In this document: in pieces, positions 32,674 through 46,325 of the stretch
How positions within the stretch are numbered: position 1 is the first letter of the stretch
How the letters are laid out: each line of letters opens with the position of its first letter
From: Tigriopus japonicus
Taxonomy: Eukaryota; Arthropoda; Copepoda; Harpacticoida; Harpacticidae
Assembly: GCA_010645155.1 (NCBI GenBank)
Contig: JAAGOF010000100.1
Coordinates: forward strand, 556,223 to 620,222
Length of the DNA stretch: 64,000 nt
Reading direction: 5' to 3'
The notes under the pieces: generated by a model
Databases searched by the model: none
Told to the model about the DNA's origin: nothing
What the model saw: the letters and a program-made list of their open reading frames with translations, nothing else
Program-made: the position numbers and the translations under genes

Positions 32674-32922
32674 CAAGGGTAGGCAACCGGTGGGCCGCCG
32701 CCCACATGTGGGCCCAAGGGTGATCTTTGGTGGGCCCAAGAGCTATAGGGAAAGTCCAAAATAGTGGGCCCACGAAACATCCATAGTACTGTACTCGTGG
32801 GCCCAAAGCTCCTGGAGCATTAATTTGTGGCCCTCTGAACCTACTAACGTCTGTTTGGTGGGCCCCTGACAACATGTAGACAAATTTGTGGGCCTTGACC
32901 CATAAGAGGTTGCCGACACCTA
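32674..32922 (+). mobile_element. hAT-type MITE, CAGGGGTGGGCAACC family, copy 2
   Basis: A 249-bp homologue of 20057-20304 with ends CAAGGGTAGGCAACCGG and (inward) TAGGTGTCGGCAACC. A perfect 8-bp TSD, TATTAAGA, lies at 32666-32673 and 32923-32930. The terminal bases are mutated relative to copy 1. Confidence 0.9.
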
Positions 32923-33151
32923 TATTAAGATATCAGCTTGAAACTTGCATAATGTATGTATCTGAATGAAGTTGCCCTCTTGATATTTGAGCTGCATGAT
33001 ATCTGATACTGTTAAACTGAGCAAATTGAATTGAAAAAAAAGCTTTCTTCTCGAACATTTTCCCCTTTCCATCCACTTTGTTTTTCCCCATATCTCTCGG
33101 TAAGCGTTTTAGGTGACACTCTACCCGAGACAAGTTCATCCATTCATCAAC

Positions 33152-33196
33152 CTATCTATCTATCTATCTATCTATCTATCCATCTATCCATCTATC
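33152..33196 (+). repeat. (TATC)n microsatellite
   Basis: About ten TATC units, interrupted by CATC/CA near the right end. Confidence 0.9.
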
Positions 33197-33199
33197 CAA

Positions 33200-34890
33200 A
33201 ACTTGGAAGCGTTCGTCAGTTTAGTCAATTCGCTCTCACATCGTCGCCATTCATTCACGATTTGTCGTTGTAATGCGCCACTCAAGCTCTGATTCCAAGG
33301 TACAGTGTGCATTGTGCATGCAGTATTGTCGTCAAGAGCCATTTTATCCAGAACTGATTTTGGGATGCCGGCCAATTGAAGCTCGATCGCATATGGTTCA
33401 TCCATAAATATTCTGAAGACAACCAGGACGAATTTGCAGTCGTGTTTTTTTCCGTTGGGATCCCAACTTAGAGGAGAAGTTGTTTGAGGTCCCAGAAGCG
33501 TTTCCATCCTACGTTCCATGAGCTGTGCAAAGTTTGTGAGTGGTTCTCGGAAACCTAGCTACATTTCCTTTCAGACTTCCAATTCTTCATTCCAGGTTGA
33601 CTCCTTTAATGGTTGGTGGACGCGTGAACAGAATCCTTTATCAAAATCCCCTTCAATTTGTGTCTGGGACAGTTTATGAATCTGTACTTTATCCAAACCA
33701 AAAAAGAGTGGAAACGTCACCTCAACATGGTTCCAAAACCAACCACACGTTTGGTTGCAAAAAAAAGTAATATTTATAAGTAAATAAAGGTTTAAAGCAC
33801 TTTTGCGACGGGAAATTAGGTATGAATGTTCGTTCTCACATGGGTCTAAGCAACCAACAATATCCTTGCTAGTGTTTCTAAGAGGCCGTTTACTCGCTAC
33901 AATTTGACAAGTGCGACCGGTAAATTCTCCTTGGGGATCCTTACTGCAGCAAAAGGGGTGATTGTTTCACTGGAAGTAAGTCCGTCTCGTGTGTCTGTTT
34001 GTGCGTGTGAGTTGTTGATCTTAACTACTGCTGTACATGCGGCTTCCTTTTTTCCTTCCTGCCTCCCCCTATTTCCTCATTCTTTTTGTCTCACGATCTT
34101 GTCTTGGGATCTGTGTCCTCAAAATGGCGCCTTCTCGTACTTCTTCTTTTTCCCCTTGGATGTCCCCCTCCTCTGCGCCTCTTCTGGGTTCACAGACTTG
34201 CTTTTCCTCGTAGAATTTTGTCACGAAGAAAACAAACCAAGGGGACCATCGGATCAACCAAAGCACAACAGCGGCCATCACAGCACTTTTTATGCGACAA
34301 TTGAAGGCGCGAGGGTAAAATCTAATATCAGCTACTACTACAGCTATTTAGCTAGTTTTATTACAGGCTCCTATGAGTATCCTCTGCGGTGGTATCATTC
34401 AAATTATTTGAATTGCTGGTATTGCAAGGCGCGCGCTGAGGGTCCACTAAGCATTGCTTTGAAATTTTTAACAGTGACATTATCCATTGGACTTGATGAA
34501 AAGTGCCGGGAGAAACAGGTACCGTTTTACCCTCGCAAAGTCCCAAGGTGGTCCAAAGGGGTGTTCATCAAAGGAAGGGTTGGCCGCAGTTGAGATACCT
34601 CAAAGCCGACCGAGGATGGGACCAAATCCAAATATAGACAAGATAAATCTCCTTCCTCCCTATCTTGCTTCCGACCCACAAGGGTAGATGTTTCAGCCAT
34701 CGAATCTGGGCAGAACTCTGTTTCGAGTCTCTCATCTAATCCCTTGAATACTAGTCTTTAGGTTAAGGGACACGACGTGAAACACAAGACATCAATGTAG
34801 TCATTTTATTCTTTGATTGCACAAAATGTCCATGCAAATAATAACTCAAGGCAGTGAAGGTACAATCTGTACCAAAAAGCCTTTGAGCGG
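33200..34890. other. Non-coding or unrecognised DNA
   Basis: Holds a 111-codon minus-strand ORF (33184-33519) and a 229-codon plus-strand frame without an ATG (33904-34593). Neither shows a family motif. Nothing else recognised. Confidence 0.35.
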
Positions 34891-34897
34891 TGTGATT

Positions 34898-34912
34898 GGT
34901 TGTTGTTGTTGC

Positions 34913-34943
<31 letters not shown>

Positions 34944-34988
34944 ATTTTTACTGCTATTGTTGTGTCGTCGTCGTTGTTGTTGTTGCAT
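34898..34988 (+). repeat. (TTG)n microsatellite
   Basis: About 15 TTG units with one GCT interruption, then a second degenerate run with TCG units. Confidence 0.9.
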
Positions 34989-37900
34989 TTACTGCCGCTT
35001 CTGCTCTACCCGATGTTCCAAGAGTTTCCAGAGCGACTACGATCACCAACTTGGCGAGGTGCTTGATTATGCAAGAGAATTTCAGGCATCTCGTCAGTTA
35101 TTTACTGGGCGACGATCAAGCATGCATAAAAGCACGTCATACAAACACTCTCACGTTCACAGAGCTGGAACAGGGTCCAAGCCCATGGGTGTGTGAGCCA
35201 AGCAGGCTGTTTGTGCATCCAGCATCCACCACCTCAATGGGATGCCAAGAAAAGTGAGCTTATTATTCATGAGATTCCGAAATCGTCGCCTCCCTCTCTT
35301 TCCGATCCCTCGGCCCTGTCGACGACTTCCAAACCGGGATAAGATTGAGATTGAGGCGAGAAAATCAAGTAGCCCCAGATAGTAGCACAATCAAAAGACC
35401 TCTTCGAAAGTGAAAGGAAATCGATTGAACTGCCTTAGTCAAAAAATCCTAAAGCAAGGATAAAAAAATTTAAAACGTAGTAAATGTAATTTAATCTTTT
35501 GGCCCTTTTTGATAAATTTTGCTTTATCCCGTAAAAAAATATTATTTTACTTTTTTAGGTACATTTGTACCTCACTGCATATTTTTTGCAAAAAATATGC
35601 AACAAGTGCTTCTATATTTTGCGCTTTCGCGCAAATCTGCCGTTTTTGGGGCCCTTTGCGTCTTTTGCTTATCAAATCCAAGGAAAATAACGAAACCTTA
35701 CGTATTTGACCTCTAAAATCTCTTTCGCCTCTAATTTTATTGGCGTTAAATCAAACCATACAAACATTTTCTAATTGCTTTTGCAAACTTTTCCGATTAA
35801 CTGAAAATAAATAATTAATTGTGCATGTCATTTTCTCAAAACAAGCTCATATCTCTGTTACAATTTTTCAAAATCTCTTTCAAAACATGCTTTTGATTTT
35901 GATGTTTGAAAGACCAAAAATATTAGAATTCTCCAAGAAATTTACGGTAGATCCTTGGAAGTACCTTAGTCGCATTGATCTAATTGTTTACAACTCCTAT
36001 GGTTGAACAAAGCACTGCCACAAATATAGTTCAGTTAATGGAGTGTTCAATGGCAGGAACAAGACTGAGGCAACTTAAAACTTAGCTTATTTATAATGTC
36101 GAAAAAGTACTTTTTTCTTCATGGTTGACTTTTTATCAAGTTTAGAGACATAATAGTACTGCTGCCTTGTAATGGATTTCCAAAAGTAATATCAATTATC
36201 ATCTGTGTGCTTTCATTTTACAAAAAGTTGACTTTGATACAATTACAATGATCTAAACTTTCCCATCATCATGGTATTCATTGTAACACATTGAAGTGCT
36301 ACTTGGTTGCAGATTTTCATGGATTTCGTAGCGTAGACCAAGGATCTATGCGTAGACGTACTTGACTATAAGCATAAAAGCTTCGATTTGCCAACTTCTT
36401 ATTTACTTTTTTGACGTTTTTTCTACTTTTTTCCTTGCTCTAGTCATTACTCTAACCAACATTTAACCACGCACTGAATTATCATTTGACAATTGGAATC
36501 TTTTTTTAGTGACTGGTTCGAAAATCCGATCTTGTTCCAATTGATCGGAACACATAATGTATGGAATACATATTCAAAATCGGTTGAAACGTTTCTCTTC
36601 AACCCTTCCCATACTGATGAGGGTAGTTTGTCATCCACCTGGCTTGGGGATCCACTCCGCCATTCCACTTTAGCTTCCACCAGAATAAGGACGATCCCAG
36701 GGTACAAAAGCAAGATGTTAACATGACCAAAAAATAAATATTCCAATTCCATGTGCATTCATTCGAGCACTGTCAAAAATATTGCTTCTGATGACAGCCT
36801 AAGGAATAAAGTTTTGTTTCTGGAGTTTAAAATACCGATGAGGTGCTTAATAACCTGGTTGGGGTCGTAACATCACTGTTCGTCAGTAAAACTCAAGCTA
36901 AATTTGTCACGGATTCGCCACGACGAGGCTCTTCCTGCTATGTTTTAGAAGAAGAAAAAATGCTCGGTTTTGCTTGATGGCAGCGTATTTGCTCTAAGTG
37001 GGCACTTTTTCATGACTACTCTGAAGGATGGAGAGGGAGGGTTGGATGAATGTGAAGGGGGTGGGGGATCCTGTCACTTCCACAATCCACTTGAGGTAAT
37101 GTGCGTTGTACATCTTCATCCTGTTGGCAATGCAAGGTAAGCAAGTGTCTCCTGTATTTCCCTTAGGATTTCATTACCAAGATGAAGATTCCTTCCCTTA
37201 CTCACTTAATCAATAGACTAGTTTTGAGATGAGCTGGGAATATAAAAAAGCACAGTGCCTGCTCTTTGAGTGGGATGCTGGATCTTGTTACTCCATTCCG
37301 TTCCTTTCCATTCCATTCCATGTCATCATTTCCTTTCAAAAATTATTATCCCAGATTTTATGGCTCGTTTAACGGCTCTGCAAATCCCTGATTGTTCCAC
37401 CCGCAAAGTGTCCTCTTTTAGGTCTTAAACACTACAGATAGACCCATGACTGGTTCTTTACATCCCTGAATCCCTTTGTCTTCTAATCAAGTCTACCAAA
37501 TTTTGTGCTGGTATAAAAATGGGTCTCGAAAAAGAATTATCCACTGCCTGCGACAAGGGTCGAGATAGTCAGGCAGACGATGGGCTCTTAATTTCCCGTT
37601 TGACACCGTCGAGAACACCCGTTTAGATAAGCGGTGCTGGTCTAACCAACGAGTTAACGGAATGACACCACCCTTCATAGTACATTGGTGAGCTACACAC
37701 ACCGAAACCCCTTGCTTGCTTGCCTTTCTTTCAACCACCCCTTTCCAGGAAAGATATCCCATTATAGGGGGCTCTTGGAACAGAGGAACAACGAAGGAAC
37801 GCTTGATTGTCCTCCATTTCGTTCTTTTCTTCCACATGGTTCCAGTCCATCCCTATTACAATATTTCTCATATCACACTGACATGAAAGTTTTGTCGTAA

Positions 37901-40900
37901 TTTCGAACCAAAATATTTTCATTATATAGTAATAGATTTGAACGACTTGACATCCAATCTGTCCCCAACTAGTCTCTTCTTCCTCGGAAATGATATTTGG
38001 GATGCTATCGACCAAAGTGGAATGTGTGGACGGCTCAACGTTTTTCCGCATTTTTTCAGGTGTCTTCCCTTTGCCTAAAATTTTGCTGAACGGTTGAGAT
38101 TCCACGAGCTCTTGAATTAGGACGGATATTTCCCGTTATTTTTGGTTAGAGGTGTTCCAAAACTAGTCTCCTTTCTCCAAAACCGAGTAAAATTTGATTC
38201 CCGCCATTCACTATTTTTTCATAGCGATTTAAAGGCAGATGGAACCGTGCAAAAAGAAAACGCCGGACATCAAGTTGACAATTGCTGTTCCAGGAATAAT
38301 TTGTCACCTATTTGTCCTTAAATTACATCATAACTAATCCAAAAATATTCTAGGCACTTGTTGGGGCACACGGGTGGTTTGATTGCGCCAAAGTGTCCAC
38401 GCATTGCCGTTATTTTTAGGCTCAAAGTATGACGACGACACAACTTTCGTGTCAGGGTGTAGTTGATGTTTTGAATTTAGATGTGACGAGAACAAAGACA
38501 GACAAGCTATGTTCCACTATTGACCCCAAATCCAAGACTATTTTGTCTTGTTGTCTGATAAAAATCTATTTTCAAAACACTCGGTACATGTTTCCTGCCA
38601 ATTGATCATTTGAAGTTCATTTGAATTTTCTTTCATGACTTTTGCTTTTATACAGGCTCACATTTAGTGCCTTAATTTTCACAACACAACAAATTTCCTT
38701 TTAGCTGTTACGTTTGTGCGCACAAAGGGTTAGAGTGAGTTAGAAGTATTTTCATTTTCCATGTCATTTCCCCCTTCCCGTTGTCATAGGGTTAGCTTTT
38801 CTCACATGCCGCACAAGCGACGCAACGAGAGATGCTTCTCAAAGTGAGCAAAGTCTTTAAAATTTGGTTCTGTCACAGGGTCGTGCAAGATTCCGCCTGT
38901 CTCTTTGTCTGTCTGTCCATAAAACGGTCTATCTTCATCCTTTCACCTAGTTCTTTGCTTTGCAGAGTGGCAGTCCTCATTTTGTGTTCCGACACGTTGG
39001 AAGGCTCTTGTTCCTCGTTTTCTTCGTCAGATTCTTCGTTTCCTTCTGGTCGGAGGTTCAGAGGATGTTCCTCCCTTTGTACCCTTACAACTACTAGTAT
39101 TTCTTCTGCTGTAGTTCTCGTGCAAATGGGGTTCTCCTTCATCTTCCTCAACAAGACACCACCAGTTGTAATTGACACTATGGCTTTCTTCTTGCTCACT
39201 CAAGGGATTTTCTGGAAATCAACCTCTCATCACCATGCAACGAGCCAAAGTTTTCCATGATCCATGTTTGCATTCCGGATAGCACAATGGAAATCACCAG
39301 AAGCCAGGTGATTAATATTCTTAGTTGGTTTGACTCACAAATGAGGTGTCATTCAAGACTCAAGGTCAGGTGTTATCAAAGGAACGAAAGATGGGGCGAA
39401 TCATTTGGAAATCCTGCCAAACCTGTCTTGATCTCAAATAAGAAGATTTTTGATTCGTGTCTCTCTTTTGGGATCAAAGTGTTCCCGAGTGTTTTAGCCC
39501 TGGACCAATGGAGCGCCCTATTGAGTCGTATTCAATGCTCTTACAAGCATTCTGCCAAGAATATCATCATTTCCCGGCTTTCTTGTCTTGAAGGGAGGGA
39601 TCCATTCTCCGACAGGTTTGACGTAATGACAATTCCCTCGTGAAGGGAATGAGGTTACATGATATCGAAGAAGGAAATGCGAAAAAAAGAAAAAAAAGGA
39701 CATTCTACTTAAGATTAGGAGGCATGAAAAAGAGGTATGAAATGTGGCCTTACCAACTCGTGAGCAAGTAATGTATACGTACTGTATGTGTAGTTGTGTA
39801 CATTCGTGTATAGAGCATTGCTAGCTATTCAGTGACATTCGCATTGAGAAACAGGTCCAAGCTATCTGTCCAGATTCGTTGCCAACGCAAGTTAAAGAAG
39901 AAAGTACCCGTATTCAATGAGCTTCCCTAGAGTGCAGAATGGCGCTTCGAAACCATTAGAGGCATGCCTCAATAGACTTTGATGTCCTTCTCAAGGCACA
40001 TATTTATTATGGAAAGCAACTACTGTACATTCGACTTGATACTACTCGTACTACCTTTTGAAAGTGAGCTTTGCACTCGAGAGGAGAGCACTGGGAGTCG
40101 GTTGCACTCCCTCAAATGGTCTTTCATCTATGTTCACATTTTCTCTGCCACATACCATCTTTTCTTTTGCAACTTCATAATAATACATTTATGGTCGGAA
40201 AAATTGGGACATTCTTTCCTATGTACACCGCTAAGGACGTTTTCGCAAGGTCTCAATTGCAGTATCTATCCATTGTATGGGAGAATGTATGAAGATGGGC
40301 GGTTCCAAGAAGCCAGGAATCTCTGGCTTGTTAATGGTTCCTGGATTGGCATCATCACCCTGTGTGTGCTACAGATGTAAATACGAGCCAACGAAAAAAC
40401 ACAAAGCATGCTAATCTTCAAGGGCGTATGGAAATCATTACACCAAGTTTAACATTTTGGTCATGTCTTTGAAAGTTTTAGAAATTGACTCCACATATTT
40501 CGCAAGAGGGGTTTGTCGGCATCGCTAAACCCCGTGGAATGTTCCATTAGTGCGCAAAATTTGAACTTTCTTCATTAGACTGAAGTGAAAAATGCCTTCG
40601 TTTACAGAATTTTAAAGAAACTTGGTGACATCATTGCGGAAAAAAAATCTTGCAGTAAATCCAAAAAGGACCATTGTTTCTGTTTAGTATATCGTACCTA
40701 TTGATCTGAGAATGGGTACGCCCAAGAAAAAGATGGGGAAATGCCCTGGATGTTCTAACGTTCCGTTAGAACTTGGAACGGCCGATAAGACGAAAGATGA
40801 AGCCTCATATTAATCTGTCCATATTGGATTGGAAACCTATCTGCCCGGAATGTTTCAGTCGAGCGAGGCTGGGATGGATGGCATGGCCCGGTAATATTAA

Positions 40901-43856
40901 GATGCATCTAGGTCATTATCTCAAGGTTTTGGGATATTGCAAGCACAATGGGTTTGCAACAACCAGCGCATGATTGGCAGCACACGCAGAGTCGCTCTCT
41001 TTATCCGAACAGAGTGATACGGGTCTGCCATCGTACGTAGAATAATATGCAAGTAAGATATCAGGACACATGCCCCCTAAGAGGTAGAGCACTCCCTGAC
41101 GCTTCCCGTTGCTAGACAAAGGACGGCTTATCATCTTCTTTTGTTGGGCCTTTTGATGACGAAGCCTAGAACCAACCTTTTTATGCATTAACCTCTTTCG
41201 CAACATTTACAAGGATCACTTGATTGAAAGAAGAGGTTGAAAGTAGATCAGGACATTTTGCTCTTCATGGGTACTTGTCGCTTTGGGTCTCTAGTGTGTA
41301 CGAAAAACGCTCTCTGATGTGTTCTGACAATTGAAACTTGGTTCTAATTATTGTAGGAAAGGTGTTGGTGGGTTTTGTTTGCAACATCGACTTGTCAGAA
41401 GTTGTGAAAGGTTTCCTATCTTTGTAGCGGACGGGAAAGCGAGTGAAAAATCAGTGCAAACTGGTACGAATTAGGGAATGAGGCTGCTACTATGATGAAA
41501 ATCCCTCTTGGAGAGTTTCTGCTCCCCATTGAGGACTTCCTTTTTCCTTTGGCAAAAAACCTACAAAGTACCCATTAAGACGATTGCAACCTCAGAGGAA
41601 GGAATGGAACGAGACCTCGAAAGCGAACGAAGCAAACCAAAGAATGAGAAGGTTTTCAAAGCATCCTTCTTATCCACCGAGTCAGACATGAGGAAGCCAC
41701 AATCCACAATCATGGGTGAATGTGTTCCTGAAAGAAAATTTGCTTGGGCTAGCTCTTCCCCCTCAAGAAGAACTTCTGAGATCCCGGAACCAGTTTCGAG
41801 CTCCGGTTCAGGGCCTAAATCCATCTGACTGCACTCATGCACGCGAGAGTATTGCCAGTACTTTGGCTCGCTGGATCCTGAATAGCTTCCGACCTTCAAA
41901 CAAACTTGGGACCATTCCTCGGTTCGTTCTGCCACTCTGGCAAAGACGAATGGAAAGCATCAGCAACACGGGATGCTCTTGATACCAGTGTAATACTACG
42001 TGTGTAACTTTGAAAGACTGAGAGTCTGGCCAAATAGACCTCACCACCTCGTCCGATAGGGTAACAGTGTTCAAAAAGATGAAGGTGCTTGAGGAAGGAG
42101 GTCGAGTTCTGGCATCCCATACAAAAGAAGCCACATTTGCACTTAATTCTCAAGGCCCATCTCGGCCCAAAGTTTCAAGAATGCACCCTCAAAGGCTTAA
42201 AGACCCTTATATTTCTTTAGCCTTCTCTTGATTTTCATGATGACTTCCACGCAAAGGACTTGAAACACTTCAAACAGTCTCAAAATCAAGGCTACAGTTT
42301 ACATACTACTGCACTCTGAGGAAAACAGTTTTTGGGAGGACGTTGGCAAGACCTCCAGACCTTCATAAAAACAGACTTTATACTTAAGGATTAAGAAGGC
42401 TTAAGCAGGGTATGACATTGGACCTAGAGCTGACGGAAAAGTTCTTAAGGAACAAGGTTTTTCTGGTGTTGAAGACAAATAATTTCATGAAATGATGTTG
42501 CCAAAAGGCACGTGTCAGTTTGGTTCGAGGTTCGCTTCCCCTTGCGTTACCTTTGTCAGAGGTATCTAATTTTCTTTTTTCTTGAACCATGTTCCATTCA
42601 TTACTTGTTTCCTTTATTCGCCAGTGAGTTAGTGAGTCATCCGTCAGTCAATCGTTACTTATTTTTGATTACAAAGCCAAAGGAACCAAGATAATCTCTC
42701 CCTTAAAGGACTGAGAGGACAGAAAGTTGACGTCTTCCCCACGTTAAAAAAAGAGCTCGTGTTGCTTCCTCGACGGCAACCTAAAGTTGAGCGAATGGAA
42801 GAAGGGTCCATTCTTTCGTTCTTTCGTTGACAAGTGACGGACAAATACCACCGCTGTCAAATTAGGAAGGATGACGCCTATCGATGGGACAAATTCCTAT
42901 TGATTTTCTAAACTTTCATAAGCTCTCATTGTGCAAGGTTTTCCTTTTTTGGGCTTCCACGAATGGCTCCATAAACATTATGAGGCTTTGGGAACAATAC
43001 GAGCTCGCAGTTCTCAAGTTTTCAATTCCAGATCAAACTTTTCAATTATATCAGCATTTCGAGCAAGAGTAAAGATATCAAAAATTGAAATTGAAAACGT
43101 TACGTAAAAGCAGGAATTGGAAAAAAATAATTGGTAAAAGCGAATGAATGGAAGGATACTAGGCAGATCTCGTTAGCAAATTTATCCCATTTGTTTCAGC
43201 GAGAAAAAAAAAATGTTTAAATATTTCAATCATAAACTGAATTGCCAAAGATTTCCATCGCAAATATGAGAAAGAAACAAAAAGGGCACTTTCAAGGAAA
43301 TGTCTCAATTAAATCTGTAGTTCCATTTGGAAAATTATAGCTCACCACTCAAATTTCCAACATGCAACCATTTTCTTCAGGGGAGATCTCTTGACGCGTA
43401 CGTACGTACGTGTACGTACGTGTATATTCAGTGTTTTGGCCAGTACTGGGTGCAACCTCAAGCCTGGTTCTCAAAGCAATCCTAACACGATATCGAGTAA
43501 ATGTAAAAAAACCCACCCAATGTGTGTACGCGATGGAGAGAGCGAAAGAAAGACACACCGTTTACCAGACTTGGTGGGCCAGACATCTGAGGTTCTGAAC
43601 TCACTCACGACACTTCAAAGCCATTTTATGACTTATTATTATTTGATCCCTCTCAATAAAACCGTATCCAAATGAAAGGAAATGAGGAGCGAGAAGGTCT
43701 GTATTTCGACATGAATGGCAAAGAGGCATGTGTGAGCCGTTTGAACTCTCTCTCACATGCCATGAATCTCACTCAGCTTGCCTTAGTTGGTTGCTCATAT
43801 TAATACTTCTGGCAATCCCCCGAAGTGGATGAGAATCTTCAGACACAAACAGCCAT
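34989..43856. other. Long stretch without a supported gene
   Basis: Mostly unique sequence. A possible zinc-finger-like relic lies at 40711-40973: KCPGCSNVPLE, then in another frame ICPECFSRARLGW with HLGHYLKVLGYCKHN. A CGTA-rich run is at 43396-43424. ORFs of 100-142 codons on either strand (38832-39260, 41508-42153) lack convincing splice sites or family motifs. Confidence 0.35.
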
Positions 43857-43996
43857 CTAATATCCCGTCAGCGTCTTGATCAATTTCTTGAACTCATGAT
43901 TGACAAACTTTGCTAAATTGGCGTTTGTCCCGGATGTTTTGGGGGGTTGCTCAAGCCTGCTCTGGTTCCCAAGCATCCCGCTGACCGAAAAGCTTC
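43857..43996 (-). CDS. Candidate terminal exon of an unrecognised minus-strand gene
   Basis: Acceptor aaaacccag|ga, then 45 codons and TAG. The peptide (GSFSVSGMLGNQSRLEQPP, ending EFKKLIKTLTGY) is protein-like in composition, but I do not recognise a family. Entry phase 1 does not match the phase-0 exit of the candidate exon at 44561-44641, so at least one exon between them is missing if they belong together. Confidence 0.3.
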
Positions 43997-44560
43997 CTGG
44001 GTTTTTGTCACGTCGGCATTTTCTTATCCGATGAGATTGGGATTGAGTGTTTGAGAGAATAAGGGTGGGAGGGAGGACATGGCTATAGGGTGATTCAGGG
44101 CGAAATTTCATGTCAAATTATGAGATAATCTCATTAATGCTCAACCAAACTAATCCTATTAACGGGATGGTCAATTGTCAAAAAGCTTTGGGGCGGCACT
44201 CGTTCATCGGACCCTCTTTCATGTTTCGACGAGACGACAATTCACTCAATGTCTTTTTTGAGGATATTTTCTAGTAGCTTATTGAGTTTAAGCGTAGTTT
44301 TTCTTGTGTGCATAATCGGACATAAACATTTTGTACAGTCAATCAGACACACTTTTGAAAGAAAAATCTATGAATTTGCATGAAATGCGTGTTCGACATT
44401 CGGCGGGATCGGAATTCCCGAGTCGTGTCCCAGTGACCGTTACTTACCACTGAGTCATTTAAATCCCACAATCAAAGCCTATTACAACTCAATAATCTCG
44501 TTTGAGCCGGGCGTGATCGGCGAGTTGAACAAAAGTAATTCCTGTCGCACATCTGCTCAC

Positions 44561-44641
44561 CTGGTCCAGCTTGGCCATTGAGTAGAAGAGACTCCACTTG
44601 GGTACGTAGATGGCCAAGTGGACAAGAGCAATAATGCCATC
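44561..44641 (-). CDS. Candidate internal exon of an unrecognised minus-strand gene
   Basis: An 81-nt exon, exactly 27 codons, between a polypyrimidine acceptor (tctccctttcaag|ga) and a consensus donor (gaccag|gtgagc). It encodes DGIIALVHLAIYVPKWSLFY and SMAKLDQ, possibly a membrane segment. The upstream frame starting ATGGCCAATTAC at 44872 could supply the N-terminus, but no good donor links them. Confidence 0.3.
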
Positions 44642-46259
44642 CTTGAAAGGGAGAAAAATATGTCATCCCGCTGAGCATCCAATCAGGGATAGAATTGTCC
44701 ATTCAAGTTTTGCCAAACAACCTCCCGCTAGCCAGGACAGATCAAGGTGGAAGAGAATAACAAGCCGGGAGATGAGAGCGGAGAGATTCACAAAGTTCCG
44801 ATCAAAACCATGGCAAGCAAACTGGAGGAGCGAAATTTCGTCACGGGAGCTTCCGTCGTTGTAATTGGCCATTCTTCTCCCTCCTTGCGTTCAATTCGAT
44901 GATTTCCATCACATCCGCCAGGAATTCCAGCCAATATGAGTGAGTGCCGTTGGCAGTTTCTCTTCACAAAACATTATTAATCCATTCATGGAATGGAAAA
45001 TTGAATATTCCAATAAGGAAATCCTGCCCGAAGAGTTGCCCATAAAAGTCAAAGACAGTGGGAACCTTCTTTCATTTTCTTTCTTTTTTGCTTGCCTAGC
45101 TTTGAACCAGGAGACCGAAAAAGAAGTTGTTATATCAGAGCGAATAAATAGTTTTGTACCATGTTCATGGAATTGGTGGATTGGCACTATAAACTCGCGT
45201 AAAAGCCAAGTTTCCGATTTCCCAATTATCTAGAGGTGTTGGTGTTGGAGCTGGTGAAGGAGTCAATAGGGCTCAAAAGTTAGTCGAGCTTCCTTGTGCG
45301 TCTCGGGGTGATTTTATTTGGCAGAGCGAGACTTTTGATTCGCCATTGAATGGCCAATTGGTAGAAACTCGGATCTTCATGGACGAACTCTTTGCCTTTC
45401 GTTACGCACTCGGAATCCCCCTACATGCAACTCAATTCTCTCACTCACAGATTTGGGCCTTGGATGAGCCACAAAGGAACACTTTCAGGTAACAAATACC
45501 CATCTCATTTCCTTCACTGCTCCTCTATGCAAGTGGTCATACACCAATTTTTTAGAACACATTGGTCGATCACATTCTGTTTTTCTGAATTGGCATTCTC
45601 TTCATTCAAAGGTCTAAACCAAGAATGAAGAAAGCAAATTCCGTATTGCTCAGTAGATGTATCTTCAGCTTTGGGCTAAATCCATGCATGGCAATGCAAG
45701 CAACTTCTTTTTTTGTGTCTGCGAGCATAACTCAAGAAGGGTTCGAGTTCTGACTGCGTGTCTAAAGGTCTGAGCTTAATAGACTGATCTCTGACCCGAA
45801 AGTTCCTGTCTTTTATCTTTGTTCCTTTCCATTCGATTCCAAAGCCAATCATCGTATCTGGGAATCTGTGCACATGAGGACCCTAATGTCTACAATCCAA
45901 TCCAATGCGAACACCATGGCTCATCTTCGAACCCAATCGCTACTCATTCACTGAATCTTCGTTGGATCAAATAGAGCAAAAACTGCGATTTCATTTGTTC
46001 AACCACTGATTGACTGGCTGGCATGCCAAGGAGTGTCTGCCCGTCGACCTATTGGTGTTGGGCCTATTGCATGATGATTTGGATTCAGTCACAGTTTGGA
46101 AGAGACATGCTCACCAGGTCAGAGGGACACATTGTGCGACCACAGTGCTCGGTCGAAATCAGGCAGGGGCTTTACCTCATAATTTTATTTCATTACATTG
46201 TAATTAAGAGAGATGAGAGCCATTATCTCAATCTCTGCTACCCTGGACGGTAACCACCT
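44642..46259. other. Unassigned DNA beside the candidate minus-strand exons
   Basis: Short frames on the minus strand at 44663-44872, 44909-45187 and 45676-45873 look protein-like but cannot be joined with confidence. No repeats recognised. Confidence 0.25.
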
Positions 46260-46325
46260 CAACCGACCGACCGAACCAACAACCCACCCACCCACCCACC
46301 GATCCACCCACCCACCGATCCACCT
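46260..46325 (+). repeat. CCGA/CCCA-rich microsatellite
   Basis: Runs of ACCG and CCCA units with two CCGATCCA insertions. Confidence 0.8.

Noticed and set aside
33184..33519. 111-codon minus-strand frame
   Set aside because: It runs into the (TATC)n repeat, where it finds its stop; no family or splice support.
33904..34593. 229-codon open frame, the longest in the window
   Set aside because: It lacks an ATG near its start, shows no domain, and a frame of this length is expected by chance about once or twice in 64 kb of six-frame sequence.
34817..35257. Open frames with poly-Cys or poly-Leu tracts
   Set aside because: They are readings of the (TTG)n microsatellite.
44390..44470. tRNA-like block on the minus strand (AGTGG and GAATTCCGATCCCG)
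   Set aside because: Only the B-box-like part is convincing; stem pairing and spacing do not form a tRNA by eye.
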